The position numbers and the translations under genes were made by a program. A stretch of 64,000 nucleotides of DNA from Kosmotoga arenicorallina S304. GTDB lineage: Bacteria > Thermotogota > Thermotogae > Petrotogales > Kosmotogaceae. Shown piece by piece: positions 51,689 through 59,809 of this stretch. How positions within the stretch are numbered: position 1 is the first letter of the stretch; the number at the start of each line of letters is the position of its first letter. Below the pieces are notes generated by a model that made no database searches, was not told the origin of the DNA, and worked only from the letters and a program-made list of their open reading frames with translations. Location: positions 286,319 through 350,318 of the forward strand of contig NZ_JFHK01000004.1 of NCBI RefSeq assembly GCF_001636545.1. Direction: 5' to 3'.

Positions 51689-52930
51689 GTGCAGGTATTT
51701 CCATCGGGATTTCTCTGGGGAGTCGCTACTGCCGGTCATCAAATAGAAGGCAAAAACTTCTTTTCGGATTGGTATGCCTGGGAAAAGCTTGGAAAGGTAA
51801 GAAACAACGATACCTCTGAAAAGGCTTGCGGCAGCTGGGATAACCTGGAAAGAGACGTTAAGGCTCTTAAAGAACTCGGGGTAAAAACATACAGGTATTC
51901 AATAGAATGGGCACGGGTTGAACCCCGAATAAACAAATTCGATGAAGAATCCCTTTCCAGATACAGGAACTTCACCATTAGGCTTGTGGAAGAGGGCATA
52001 AAACCAATGGTTACCCTTCACCATTTTGTAAACCCGCTTTGGTTTTCAGAACTTGGAGGTTGGGAAAACAGGGAAAATCTTAGATATTTCAAAAGGTATG
52101 TGGAAAAGGTTGTCACTTCTTTGGGAAGCTTTGTTCCCATCTGGATTACTATAAACGAACCAAATGTTTATTCTATTCAATCCTATCTCAGGGGCGAATG
52201 GCCGCCAGAGATAAAAGATATGGGAAGAGCCATGCAGGTTCTTTCAAATTTCCTTTTCGCTCATAATATAGCTTATGGTGCTATAAAGGAAAAGTATCCC
52301 GCTTCAATGGTGGGAATTGCGTACAATTTCATGCCTTTTTACCCGGCTCGTAGACACAACCTCTTTGACAGGGTAATAGCATCAAGGCTCGATTATACAT
52401 ACAACAACGCGTTTTTAGACTCCCTCATAAAAGGAAGATTGCTAAGACCCCTTGGCAAAGGCGAGAGCATTGAAAGAATAAGGGGGAATATAGATTTTAT
52501 AGGCGTCAATTACTATACCCGCATGTTTGTCAAATATGCGAGCCCTGAACCTGAATTACTGGAGCCAACAACAGAAAAAACAGATATGGGATACGAGTTT
52601 TATCCGGAAGGTCTTGGTGATGTATGCCTGAAATGCTTTAAAAGATATAAGTTGCCTATTATGGTAACCGAAAATGGTATTGCCGATGCTACTGATGAAA
52701 AGCGCTGGCGATATATAGAGGCCGCTTTGAAATCTTTACACAGCTCAATTGAAAATGGGGCAAGGGTTTTTGGATATCTTTACTGGTCTCTGATGGACAA
52801 CTTTGAATGGAAAGAAGGCTACTCGATGAAGTTCGGGCTTTATGAGACCGACTTTGAAAACCTTACCCTGAATCCCAGAAAGAGCGTAGAGAAATACGCC
52901 GCTATTATAGAGGCAAACGCCATAGAATAG
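51689..52930 (+). CDS. GH1 family glycosidase (beta-glucosidase/beta-galactosidase type)
   Basis: 413 residues from the GTG at 51689, with GGGGGTGG upstream; a longer frame from 51662 has no ribosome site. No signal peptide, so intracellular. The acid/base is E157 in TINEPNVYS and the nucleophile E328 in VTENGIAD. The N-terminal FPSGFLWGVATAGHQIEG matches the GH1 signature and the C-terminal LMDNFEWKEGYSMKFGLY is also typical. The substrate sugar (glucose, galactose or other) is not determinable. Shorter than the about 445 residues common in Thermotoga BglA. The 3' end abuts the relic of an IS element by one base, so the last residues could be altered. Confidence 0.93.
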   Translation: MQVFPSGFLWGVATAGHQIEGKNFFSDWYAWEKLGKVRNNDTSEKACGSWDNLERDVKALKELGVKTYRYSIEWARVEPRINKFDEESLSRYRNFTIRLVEEGIKPMVTLHHFVNPLWFSELGGWENRENLRYFKRYVEKVVTSLGSFVPIWITINEPNVYSIQSYLRGEWPPEIKDMGRAMQVLSNFLFAHNIAYGAIKEKYPASMVGIAYNFMPFYPARRHNLFDRVIASRLDYTYNNAFLDSLIKGRLLRPLGKGESIERIRGNIDFIGVNYYTRMFVKYASPEPELLEPTTEKTDMGYEFYPEGLGDVCLKCFKRYKLPIMVTENGIADATDEKRWRYIEAALKSLHSSIENGARVFGYLYWSLMDNFEWKEGYSMKFGLYETDFENLTLNPRKSVEKYAAIIEANAIE

Positions 52931-52931
52931 A

Positions 52932-53093
52932 CTAATCAATTAATTTTATTAAGTATTTTTCGCCGATGTATTCGAACATATCTCTTAGACGCAATGATAT
53001 ATTGTCGCTGATTACTTTAAGTCTATACTTTGTGACTAAGACTAAATGGTAATTTAATTTAAAGACTGAATGATTGTTTGATTCTAAAACCAT
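52932..53093 (-). pseudogene. tnpA: IS200/IS605 transposase TnpA, N-terminal fragment
   Basis: 53 codons read on the minus strand starting ATG at 53093 (RBS AGGTGA) and ending TAG at 52932. The sequence contains SVFKLNYHLVLVTKYRLKVI and RLRDMFEYIGEKY, the clear N-terminus of Y1 transposases. It stops just before the HUH (His-x-His) motif; the catalytic tyrosine half is also missing. The full protein would be about 135 residues. The loss runs up to the GH1 gene, which ends one base away, so a deletion fused the two. Not functional. Confidence 0.85.
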
Positions 53094-53145
53094 TATATCA
53101 CCTACTACCAGTGTACTAACACTTACAATATATCATGAGTACTAC

Positions 53146-53185
53146 AAAATTCATTCTTGACTTCTATAAGTCAAGGATGAATTTT
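53146..53185. repeat. Long hairpin inside the IS relic
   Basis: An 18-bp stem (53146-53163 with 53168-53185), with a single T-G pair, and a 4-nt loop. It lies in the region between the tnpA fragment and the omega-like block. Subterminal hairpins of this kind are what TnpA binds in IS200/IS605 elements, although an internal position between divergent genes is less usual. Confidence 0.7.
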
Positions 53186-53187
53186 GC

Positions 53188-53216
53188 TTTGTTGTGATGG
53201 AACACTGTACTATAAT
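53188..53216 (+). promoter_or_regulatory. Promoter-like site upstream of the solo omega-like block
   Basis: A perfect TATAAT (53211-53216) with a weak TTTGTT 17 bases upstream. Transcription would start near 53223, at the foot of a perfect 7-bp stem GGTTGCA/TGCAACC (53224-53230 with 53246-53252). Confidence 0.4.
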
Positions 53217-53255
53217 ATAAATAGGTTGCAAACGAAAAACAAGTCTGCAACCATC

Positions 53256-53383
53256 AGTAGGGCAGGGACTGCCCGAATTTACGCCTGTGGACTGTGCTCT
53301 GGCGGCGGAACCCGAGAGGGGTCTACGAGTCATCACAGGTTGAAGCAGGAAGCCATGTCTTCTATAAGGCGTGGTAGTTCACT
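53256..53383 (+). ncRNA. Solo TnpB-type omega RNA scaffold / IS605 right end, without tnpB
   Basis: 128 bases match the block at 62815-62942 (other strand) with 119 identical positions and no gaps. In IS605 elements this region, just after tnpB and up to the right end, forms the omega RNA scaffold that TnpB uses. The block ends GTAGTTCACT, after which the two copies diverge, marking the element end; the next bases (53384 on) would be the guide. The differences lie mainly in one hairpin loop and stem and include a compensatory pair (C-G at 53312/53319 is T-A in the other copy). Read as protein, one frame resembles TnpB C-terminal tails (RAGTARIYACG), common in this region. Transcription is unproven. 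Confidence 0.65.
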
Positions 53384-53482
53384 GAACATGTAGTTGCTTG
53401 TTTCAGGAATGGAGTTGTACATATTTTGTCTTATGAACTCATATTCTTCTCTGTTTGCAAACCTGAGGTATATTTCTTCCAT
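53333..53482 (-). pseudogene. Gene downstream of degV, cut off by the IS relic
   Basis: A frame starting ATG at 53482, three bases after the degV stop. It encodes about 33 host residues (MEEIYLRFANREEYEF at the start) and then runs into the IS right end, where it picks up about 16 unrelated residues and a TGA. The host part looks like genuine coding sequence, but the family is not recognised. The remainder of the gene is missing, presumably deleted with the transposase end. Confidence 0.5.
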
Positions 53483-53485
53483 TTT

Positions 53486-54346
53486 TCACTCAAAAAGGAG
53501 CCCGGCTCCTACAAGACCATTCCCCGCATGAACCAGCAACACAGAGGATATATTCCTTTCAATAACTTCCGGAAGATCCAGCATCTGCAATCTCTCTTTG
53601 ATCTTTTTGGCGTATTCGAGCGTGGATTTATCGCTTCCCGAATGATAAACGCCAGCTGCTTTGAGTTTCTTGCCCTTTGTAGCTTCTTCTATCAACTGCA
53701 CGAGTTTGGCAACCGCTCTCTTCATACCCCTCGCTTTGGCTATGGAAACAAGATCACCTTCCTGGTTCATTGTTATAATAGGCTTAAAATTCAGCACTTC
53801 TCCAATGGTAGCTGTAACTTTGCTTATTCTTCCACCGGCGCTTAAAAATTTCAAGGTCGGTACTATGAAAAATATCTTGATTTTCTCCATCGCGCTTTTC
53901 CTCAATTGAAAGACGATTCCTCTTATGTCCATGCCCTTTTCAATCATTTCAACTGCAAGTCCTATTAAAAGTGCTATACCGCCAGATAATGTCATAGAAT
54001 CTACGTATTCAATTCTCAGGCTGGGATTTTCTTCTGATATCTGGGCTCCTACAAGTTTGAAAAGATTATGAGTGCCACTCAATTTGCCCGAAATATTTAT
54101 AACTATGATTTCGTTATAACCTCTTTTTAAAAGGTTCTCGAAACCCAGCTTCACATCTTCATACGAAGGCAGGGATGTTCTTGGAAAACCTGTTCCCATA
54201 AAATCTATGATTTCTTTTTCGCTAATTTCATTCTCGCGATATTCTTTATCCCCCATGATCAGTTTTAATGGAACTACCTCGATTTCATCTCTCTCTGCAA
54301 GTTCAGGCGGAAGGTCCGAACCGGAATCACATAAAATTCCTATCAC
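53486..54346 (-). CDS. DegV family protein (fatty-acid binding)
   Basis: 286 residues from the GTG at 54346, preceded by AAAGGTGGTG; an upstream frame to 54388 has no ribosome site. DegV proteins bind a fatty acid and, in several bacteria, work as FakB subunits that present fatty acids to FakA kinase. Visible are GILCDSGSDLP at the N-terminus, FPRTSLPS near residue 55, NISGKLSGTHN with the ligand-headgroup residues and VDSMTLSGG. No FakA gene is nearby. Cytoplasmic. It was probably followed by another gene, now truncated by the IS relic. Confidence 0.9.
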   Translation of the reverse strand: MIGILCDSGSDLPPELAERDEIEVVPLKLIMGDKEYRENEISEKEIIDFMGTGFPRTSLPSYEDVKLGFENLLKRGYNEIIVINISGKLSGTHNLFKLVGAQISEENPSLRIEYVDSMTLSGGIALLIGLAVEMIEKGMDIRGIVFQLRKSAMEKIKIFFIVPTLKFLSAGGRISKVTATIGEVLNFKPIITMNQEGDLVSIAKARGMKRAVAKLVQLIEEATKGKKLKAAGVYHSGSDKSTLEYAKKIKERLQMLDLPEVIERNISSVLLVHAGNGLVGAGLLFE

Positions 54347-54519
54347 AGCTTCACCACCTTTCAAATGGCAATCATAACTGTCAATCAATTATATTTTACA
54401 TTAAATTCCACTTATCCTAAAAAGAATGCGTGAAAGCAGCGTATCTCATGGAAAATCCAATATGTTAGAATTACCTGGAAAGCAAAGATATTATCATTGA
54501 TTATTCGGGAGTGATCATT

Positions 54520-55269
54520 TTGGTTCAGTTACAGGGTGTACATAAGTATTTCAAAGGGAAAAAGGGGATTATAAAAGCGGTTGATAATGTTTCATTCAAA
54601 GCAATGCCTGGTGAGATATTCGGCCTGTTGGGACCTAATGGCGCTGGAAAAACAACGACTCTCAGATTGATTTCTACTTTACTGAAACCGGATTCAGGAA
54701 AAGTAACCGTGTTTGGCTTCGATACGGTAAAAGACGCAAAAGAGGTTAGGGAACGCATAGGCTTTCTGACAAGCGATATGAAGTTGACAGGCAATCTTTC
54801 CCCCCGTGAACTGATGTATTTCTATGGAGATTTAAATCACATTGAAAGAGAAATCGTGAAAAAGAGGATAGTTGAACTTGCGAATTATCTTGACATGAAC
54901 GACTTCCTCGATGAACGTGTAAACAAACTTTCGACGGGAATGAAGCAAAAAGCTTCGATAGCGGTAAGTCTTATACATGATCCCCAGGTAATAGTTTTTG
55001 ATGAGCCCACAAAGGGGCTCGACATAATAACCGCCAGAACAGTAACTGAAATTATCAAAGATTTCAAAAGACAGGGAAAAACGGTTATTATTTCTACACA
55101 CGTGATGTCTGTTGCTGAGAAACTCTGCGATAGGATAGGGATAATACTGAAAGGAAAACTCGCGGAAATTGACTATCTTGAATCACTATACAGCAAATAC
55201 AACTCTGAAGAATTGGAAGATATCTTCTTTACGATAGCAGAGAAAGAGGGAGGGTTGGGTGATGTTTAA
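54520..55269 (+). CDS. ABC transporter ATPase, NatA-like
   Basis: 249 residues from the TTG at 54520 (GGGAGTG six bases upstream; a GTG at 54511 is the alternative). Walker A GPNGAGKTTT, signature LSTGMKQK near residue 142 and Walker B VIVFDEPTKGLD are all present. The GLLGPNGAGKTTTLRLISTLL pattern and the partner permease point to the NatA/CcmA-type exporter group. The substrate could be sodium, a drug or a lipid. It overlaps the permease gene by 8 bases and forms an operon with it. Confidence 0.92.
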   Translation: MVQLQGVHKYFKGKKGIIKAVDNVSFKAMPGEIFGLLGPNGAGKTTTLRLISTLLKPDSGKVTVFGFDTVKDAKEVRERIGFLTSDMKLTGNLSPRELMYFYGDLNHIEREIVKKRIVELANYLDMNDFLDERVNKLSTGMKQKASIAVSLIHDPQVIVFDEPTKGLDIITARTVTEIIKDFKRQGKTVIISTHVMSVAEKLCDRIGIILKGKLAEIDYLESLYSKYNSEELEDIFFTIAEKEGGLGDV

Positions 55270-56440
55270 AGACTCGATAATTATCTTCAAAAAAGAGCTA
55301 AAAAGCTTGTTCAAAGATAGAAGAAGCATTCTTTTCCTCATAATCCTTCCTCTGGTGTTAATGCCAGGTATTTTTTTGACCATAGGATATACTGCTTCCT
55401 CTCAAGAAAGGAAAGCCGCCGAAACTGTTTATAAGGTAGGGTTCATTAATCTTCCAGACGAAAATTTCCCGAAGATACTTTCAGAAAGGTTGCTCTATGA
55501 AGGCTTTTATAAGAGCAAGAGCAGCATCGATTTCAGTGAAGTCACAAATTCTGACAGAACGGTTATAGTCGAATTTAGCAGCGATAACGGGAAACTAACT
55601 GCCAGGATTTATTACAACTCAGTCTCCAACAAATCCAAATACGCCATGCAGGTTATAATCAGTGCCCTTAACGCCTATGAAAAATTGCTCTTATCAAATA
55701 AATTGCGTGCATATTCACTGACTCTTGACGATCTCAGGCTAATAAATATATCCAGCTTTGACCTCGCCCCCGAAGAAGCTCGAGGGACAGACTTTCTTGC
55801 CGTTATGCTTCCGTACATGATCCTCATATACATCTTCGCGGGTTCCATGAATATTGGTCTTGATACTACAGCAGGCGAAAAAGAACGCGGCACTTTGTCT
55901 CCCATACTAGTAAACCAGGTATCCCGCACCTCCATAGCAACAGGAAAGGTGTTTTATGTGATGACTGCGGGACTGATTAACAGCCTTTCAACTTTTGTTG
56001 GTCTTGTAATAGCCTTTTCCATAGTGGGAAATCTTCCCGGAAGCAGTTTGTCTATGAACATATCTGCTCTAACTCCTCTCAAGCTTTTCTGGCTTCTAAT
56101 TACAATCCTGACAGTTGCAGGGCTCGCGTCATCTGTAATGGTGCTGCTTGGAAGTCTTGCGAAAAGTATGAAAGAGGGTGGTGCATATGTCATGCCCTTC
56201 TATATTGGTGCAATAATAATGGGCGTTGCTACAATGCAGATGGATTCTTCAAAGAATCTCACAGTATCACTGATTCCACTGCTGAATAGCGTGTTCAACA
56301 TGAAAGATATCATCACTTCACAATTTTCAGCGATAAGGTTTCTTTTAATGATATTGACAAACCTGGCTGTCATGGCAATAGTAATAATACTGACCGCCAG
56401 GCTGTATAATTCTGAAAAGATCCTTGAAAGCAGTGAGTAG
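55262..56440 (+). CDS. ABC transporter permease, NatB-like (ABC-2 type)
   Basis: 392 residues from the ATG at 55262. An N-terminal membrane segment (near 22-42) is followed by a large outer domain of about 130 residues, then five or six membrane segments. The conserved GEKERGTLSPILVNQVSRTSI loop, split by the family motif ERGT, is the ATPase-contact segment of ABC-2 exporters. The architecture is that of NatB, which with NatA extrudes sodium in Bacillus; related pairs export other compounds. The substrate remains unknown. Confidence 0.9.
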   Translation: MFKDSIIIFKKELKSLFKDRRSILFLIILPLVLMPGIFLTIGYTASSQERKAAETVYKVGFINLPDENFPKILSERLLYEGFYKSKSSIDFSEVTNSDRTVIVEFSSDNGKLTARIYYNSVSNKSKYAMQVIISALNAYEKLLLSNKLRAYSLTLDDLRLINISSFDLAPEEARGTDFLAVMLPYMILIYIFAGSMNIGLDTTAGEKERGTLSPILVNQVSRTSIATGKVFYVMTAGLINSLSTFVGLVIAFSIVGNLPGSSLSMNISALTPLKLFWLLITILTVAGLASSVMVLLGSLAKSMKEGGAYVMPFYIGAIIMGVATMQMDSSKNLTVSLIPLLNSVFNMKDIITSQFSAIRFLLMILTNLAVMAIVIILTARLYNSEKILESSE

Positions 56441-56444
56441 CTTT

Positions 56445-56651
56445 TTATTCCTCTATCTTTTCCATCGTTAAATGCAGGTACAATTGAGCTGAACCGGTAA
56501 ATGCCACACCTACGGAAGATGCGGCATCCTGTTTCATTCTCAACTTATAGAAGTAGTGGTCTTCTTTTGAAAAAAATCGATAAGTCGTGTTTTTAACATT
56601 CCAATAGCGCCCTCTATGTTCTAAACTTTCGTAGCTCTTTTTCTGCTTATT
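56445..56651 (-). pseudogene. Orphan coding fragment, start lost
   Basis: On the minus strand an open frame of 68 codons ends at TAA (56445-56447). It reads like real protein (HRGRYWNVKNTTYRFF and DHYFYKLRMKQDAASSVG) but has no start codon near its beginning; upstream a TGA interrupts it, and plausible coding sequence continues in another frame (KALLEISRKRATK). Probably the decayed 3' part of an unidentified gene. It accounts for about half of the 417-base gap between the ABC permease and GGDEF genes; nothing else stands out there apart from the promoter. Confidence 0.4.
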
Positions 56652-56811
56652 TCAAGCAAAGCTTTTACGGTAAACCTTAGAGATCTTCACCACGCATTTG
56701 CTGCATATTACAAGCCTGCTTTTAAGAATGTCTTTGTGACATAAAAGATGGGGTTTTCTTTGAAACAAGGTGATAAATTATGACAAAATGTTTTTTTTGT
56801 TGTGATATTAT

Positions 56812-56817
56812 TATAAT
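56812..56817 (+). promoter_or_regulatory. Possible -10 box of the PAS-GGDEF gene
   Basis: A perfect TATAAT 41 bases before the start codon, after a run of eight Ts; no good -35 at 16-18 bases. Confidence 0.35.
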
Positions 56818-56857
56818 ACGAAGCACTGATGGATATTGACAATATGGGAGAAAAAGC

Positions 56858-59776
56858 ATGCTAAGACCGGGGAAATTTAAATATTACGTTATTTGGTGCA
56901 CAATAGCTGCAGTAACTGTGTTTGCATGGATTTTTTCTCTCCCCCGTAACGAGTCTTCGAACATAACCCTTATGCTATCAAAAAGCTTTCTTTTTGCCGT
57001 CTTTTTTATGGGATATTATTACATTATGAATACGAGAAACCTCTGGTTTGTTGTCGGTTGGGGATTGTTTACCTATGGAACCTTGTTAAACCTCCTTGAA
57101 GAGTTTGCTACCATACCCTCAAACATCAAAGCATATTTTGGCCTGTTTTTAGATCTTTCAAGTGTAGCCTTTATAATTCCCGGCTTTTACAACTATCTAA
57201 AAGAAAAAAAGGTTAAAGAGAGGAGAAAACGGCTTCTTGAAGAAAAATGCAAGGTTCTTTTCAGAAGCTCCAGCGATGCCATATTAATAGTGAGATTGAA
57301 CAAAATAGTCGATTGCAACCCAAAGGCCATGGAGCTGTTTGAGTGCGGCAGAGAACAACTGTTAGGAAAAGCCATCGATACACTATCTTCGGTGGAGCAA
57401 TTGGAAGGATTAAAGCAAAATGGTATTCTAAAAAAGCTCTACCTTGCTTACCAGGGCAAGCCTCAGTTTTTTCAATGGCGATTCCTGCGATGTGATGGCT
57501 CAAAATTTACTGCAGAAATAAGCATGAGCAAATTCAGTGTGGATAAAGAAGCGTTCGCTCAAATAACAATCAGGGACATATCAGAGCAAGAAAAGACCGA
57601 AAAAGAATTGGCAGAAGAAAGGAAGAAATATAGCGCGCTATTTGATAATATCAATGATGCCATAATCATAAAAAACGTAAAAACAGGGCTATTGGAGCTC
57701 AATGAAAAAGCTATTGAAATGCTTGGTTATAGCCCGGAAGAAGTTCAAAAACTTGGTATTGATAAAATAATCTTTCGCAATGAACCCGAGGATCCAAAAG
57801 AGAAACTGGAACTACTTATAAAAAAAGGTCATATTCCAACTTGTGAAAAAACACTCCTCAAAAGGGACGGAACGAAAATCTTTGCTGAAATCAAGATTTC
57901 GCTGGTAAAGAACAGCAATGACGAACCCCTGTATATTCAAAGCTTAATAAGAGATATTTCGGATAGAAAGAAAGCTCTCGAAGCAGTCAAAGCTGAAAAG
58001 GATCGAGCCAGAAAGGTTTTTGATGCAGCTCAGAATATGATGGTAATTATCGACACAAAGGGGGTCGTTAGGGACATAAACAAAAAGGTTTGTATGATTC
58101 TGGAATATAAGAGAGAAGAAATAATTGGCAAGAACTGGTTTGACTCTTTTATCCCTGAAAAAACGCGCGACCGCGTTAAAAATTATTTCAGCACGGCAAT
58201 TTCTGGAGAATTGAAGCTTCATGAATGCTTCGAAAGCCCGGTATTCACAAAAAGCGGTGAAGAAAGATTCATTGTATGGCATAACACCTATCTAAAAGAT
58301 ACCAAAGGCGACATCATCGAAATATTGAGTTTCGGTGAAGACATAACAGATCGCAAAAAAATAGAGGAAAAGCTCTTATGGAATGAAGAAAAATTCCGGA
58401 TTCTTATTGAATCCACGGGTGACCTTGTCTTCACACTGGACAGAAGCTATAAGATTACTGGTCTTTATGGAAAGTGGGAGGAGAAATTTGGTGTAAAACC
58501 TGTCGATTACTCCGGCAAAAGCGTATATGAACTCTTTTCCGAAAGTAACATATCACAGCTCGAGATCAACAAAAAATCTCTTGAAGGTGGTTCTCAGACA
58601 TATGAATGGTCTATGCAACAAAGAGGAAAACGACTCTATTTTCAAACAAAATTGTATTCTCTTCTCGATTCAAAGAACGATATCGCTGGAATTGTGGGAA
58701 TAACAAGAGATATCACAAAACTCGAAGAAGACCGCGACTTGCTCAGAATACGGGTGAAGTTTCATAGTTTTTTGCTGGAAACCCTCTCCAAAATCCTCCA
58801 GAGCAAATTCACGGAAAACCCCTTCAAAGAAATCTTGCAGAAATGCATCCAGATAATCCCGGAAGCGCAAGCTGGAAGTGTTTTGCTAAAAGAAAATGGA
58901 AATTACAAATGCGTAGCCACAGTTGGCTATAATTTAGAAGAATTAAGTCCCTTGCATTTTTCTCCTGATGAATTGATGCTACCTGAAACTGAGGAAGTCC
59001 TTGTTATTAAAGAACCCCAAAAATATATTTTACATAGCAAATGCTCAAAGGCCCTATTAAACCCAAAAGAGTTTGACAGAATAAAGGCAACGCTTTCTAT
59101 ACCAGTTGTAATCAACAAAGAAATCAAAGCATTATTCAACCTTGATACCACGGAATCCCCCGAAGCATTCGACAAAACAGCCGTTGAAATGTCTCAAATT
59201 TTGGGAAAAGCATTGAGCCTTTTACTGGAACGCCTTGAATTTGAAAAGACTCTAAAAGAACAGCAGAAAATGCTTGAGTTCAGCTCCACACACGACGCTT
59301 TGACCGGTCTCCCGAACAGAAGATTTTTGTTTGAACACGCATCGCAACAATTCGCTCTTGCAAAAAGGCATGGCAAGTTTTTAAGCGTGCTGTACATGGA
59401 CCTGAACGGTTTCAAAATAATTAACGACACTTTCGGGCACGAAATTGGCGATATTTTGCTGAAAAGAGTTTCTTATCGTCTTAAAGATTCAATAAGAGAA
59501 AGTGATATCGTAGCAAGGCTTGGAGGAGATGAATTTGTATTTCTTTTGCCTGACACAGACGTTTCCGGAGCAACTGAAACCGTGAAAAGAGTGCTTGAAA
59601 ATCTGGAAAAACCTTTTGAGATCTCAAACAAAGAGCTCAAAATCTCTGCAAGCTTTGGGATTGCCGTCTTCCCTAAAAATGGCAAAGATTTGAGAGAGCT
59701 TCTCCGCAAAGCTGATGAAGCAATGTATATAGCTAAAAAGAACAATGAAGCCATTTATATTTTTCAAGATAATTGA
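56858..59776 (+). CDS. Membrane-bound multi-PAS, GAF, GGDEF protein (putative diguanylate cyclase)
   Basis: 972 residues. Four membrane segments lie in the first 110 residues. Four PAS domains follow (roughly 125-245, 250-375, 385-505, 510-640; each followed by an IRDIS-, EDIT- or TRDIT-type end), then a GAF-like domain (about 660-800), and the catalytic GGDEF domain. The active site is GGDEF at 889-893, and an inhibitory RxxD site (RESD, 880-883) lies five residues before it, so product feedback by cyclic di-GMP is expected. The protein probably integrates several cytoplasmic signals. No EAL domain. The ribosome site GGGAGAA is ordinary. Confidence 0.92.
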   Translation: MLRPGKFKYYVIWCTIAAVTVFAWIFSLPRNESSNITLMLSKSFLFAVFFMGYYYIMNTRNLWFVVGWGLFTYGTLLNLLEEFATIPSNIKAYFGLFLDLSSVAFIIPGFYNYLKEKKVKERRKRLLEEKCKVLFRSSSDAILIVRLNKIVDCNPKAMELFECGREQLLGKAIDTLSSVEQLEGLKQNGILKKLYLAYQGKPQFFQWRFLRCDGSKFTAEISMSKFSVDKEAFAQITIRDISEQEKTEKELAEERKKYSALFDNINDAIIIKNVKTGLLELNEKAIEMLGYSPEEVQKLGIDKIIFRNEPEDPKEKLELLIKKGHIPTCEKTLLKRDGTKIFAEIKISLVKNSNDEPLYIQSLIRDISDRKKALEAVKAEKDRARKVFDAAQNMMVIIDTKGVVRDINKKVCMILEYKREEIIGKNWFDSFIPEKTRDRVKNYFSTAISGELKLHECFESPVFTKSGEERFIVWHNTYLKDTKGDIIEILSFGEDITDRKKIEEKLLWNEEKFRILIESTGDLVFTLDRSYKITGLYGKWEEKFGVKPVDYSGKSVYELFSESNISQLEINKKSLEGGSQTYEWSMQQRGKRLYFQTKLYSLLDSKNDIAGIVGITRDITKLEEDRDLLRIRVKFHSFLLETLSKILQSKFTENPFKEILQKCIQIIPEAQAGSVLLKENGNYKCVATVGYNLEELSPLHFSPDELMLPETEEVLVIKEPQKYILHSKCSKALLNPKEFDRIKATLSIPVVINKEIKALFNLDTTESPEAFDKTAVEMSQILGKALSLLLERLEFEKTLKEQQKMLEFSSTHDALTGLPNRRFLFEHASQQFALAKRHGKFLSVLYMDLNGFKIINDTFGHEIGDILLKRVSYRLKDSIRESDIVARLGGDEFVFLLPDTDVSGATETVKRVLENLEKPFEISNKELKISASFGIAVFPKNGKDLRELLRKADEAMYIAKKNNEAIYIFQDN

Positions 59777-59809
59777 GTAAGCAAAACCCATTCTATGGGG
59801 GTGATTTAG

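Noticed and set aside
44107..52930. A single polysaccharide utilisation locus of GH13 and GH1 enzymes
   Set aside because: Unrelated genes (metal transporter, HD-GYP, rubrerythrin, kinase, protease) separate the two, and no transporter or regulator is associated with them.
53184..53393. A 69-residue plus-strand frame across the omega-like block
   Set aside because: Its first half has no TnpB character and the second half only mirrors the RAGTARIYACG tail encoded by many IS605 right ends. The compensatory change in a hairpin favours selection on RNA, not on protein.
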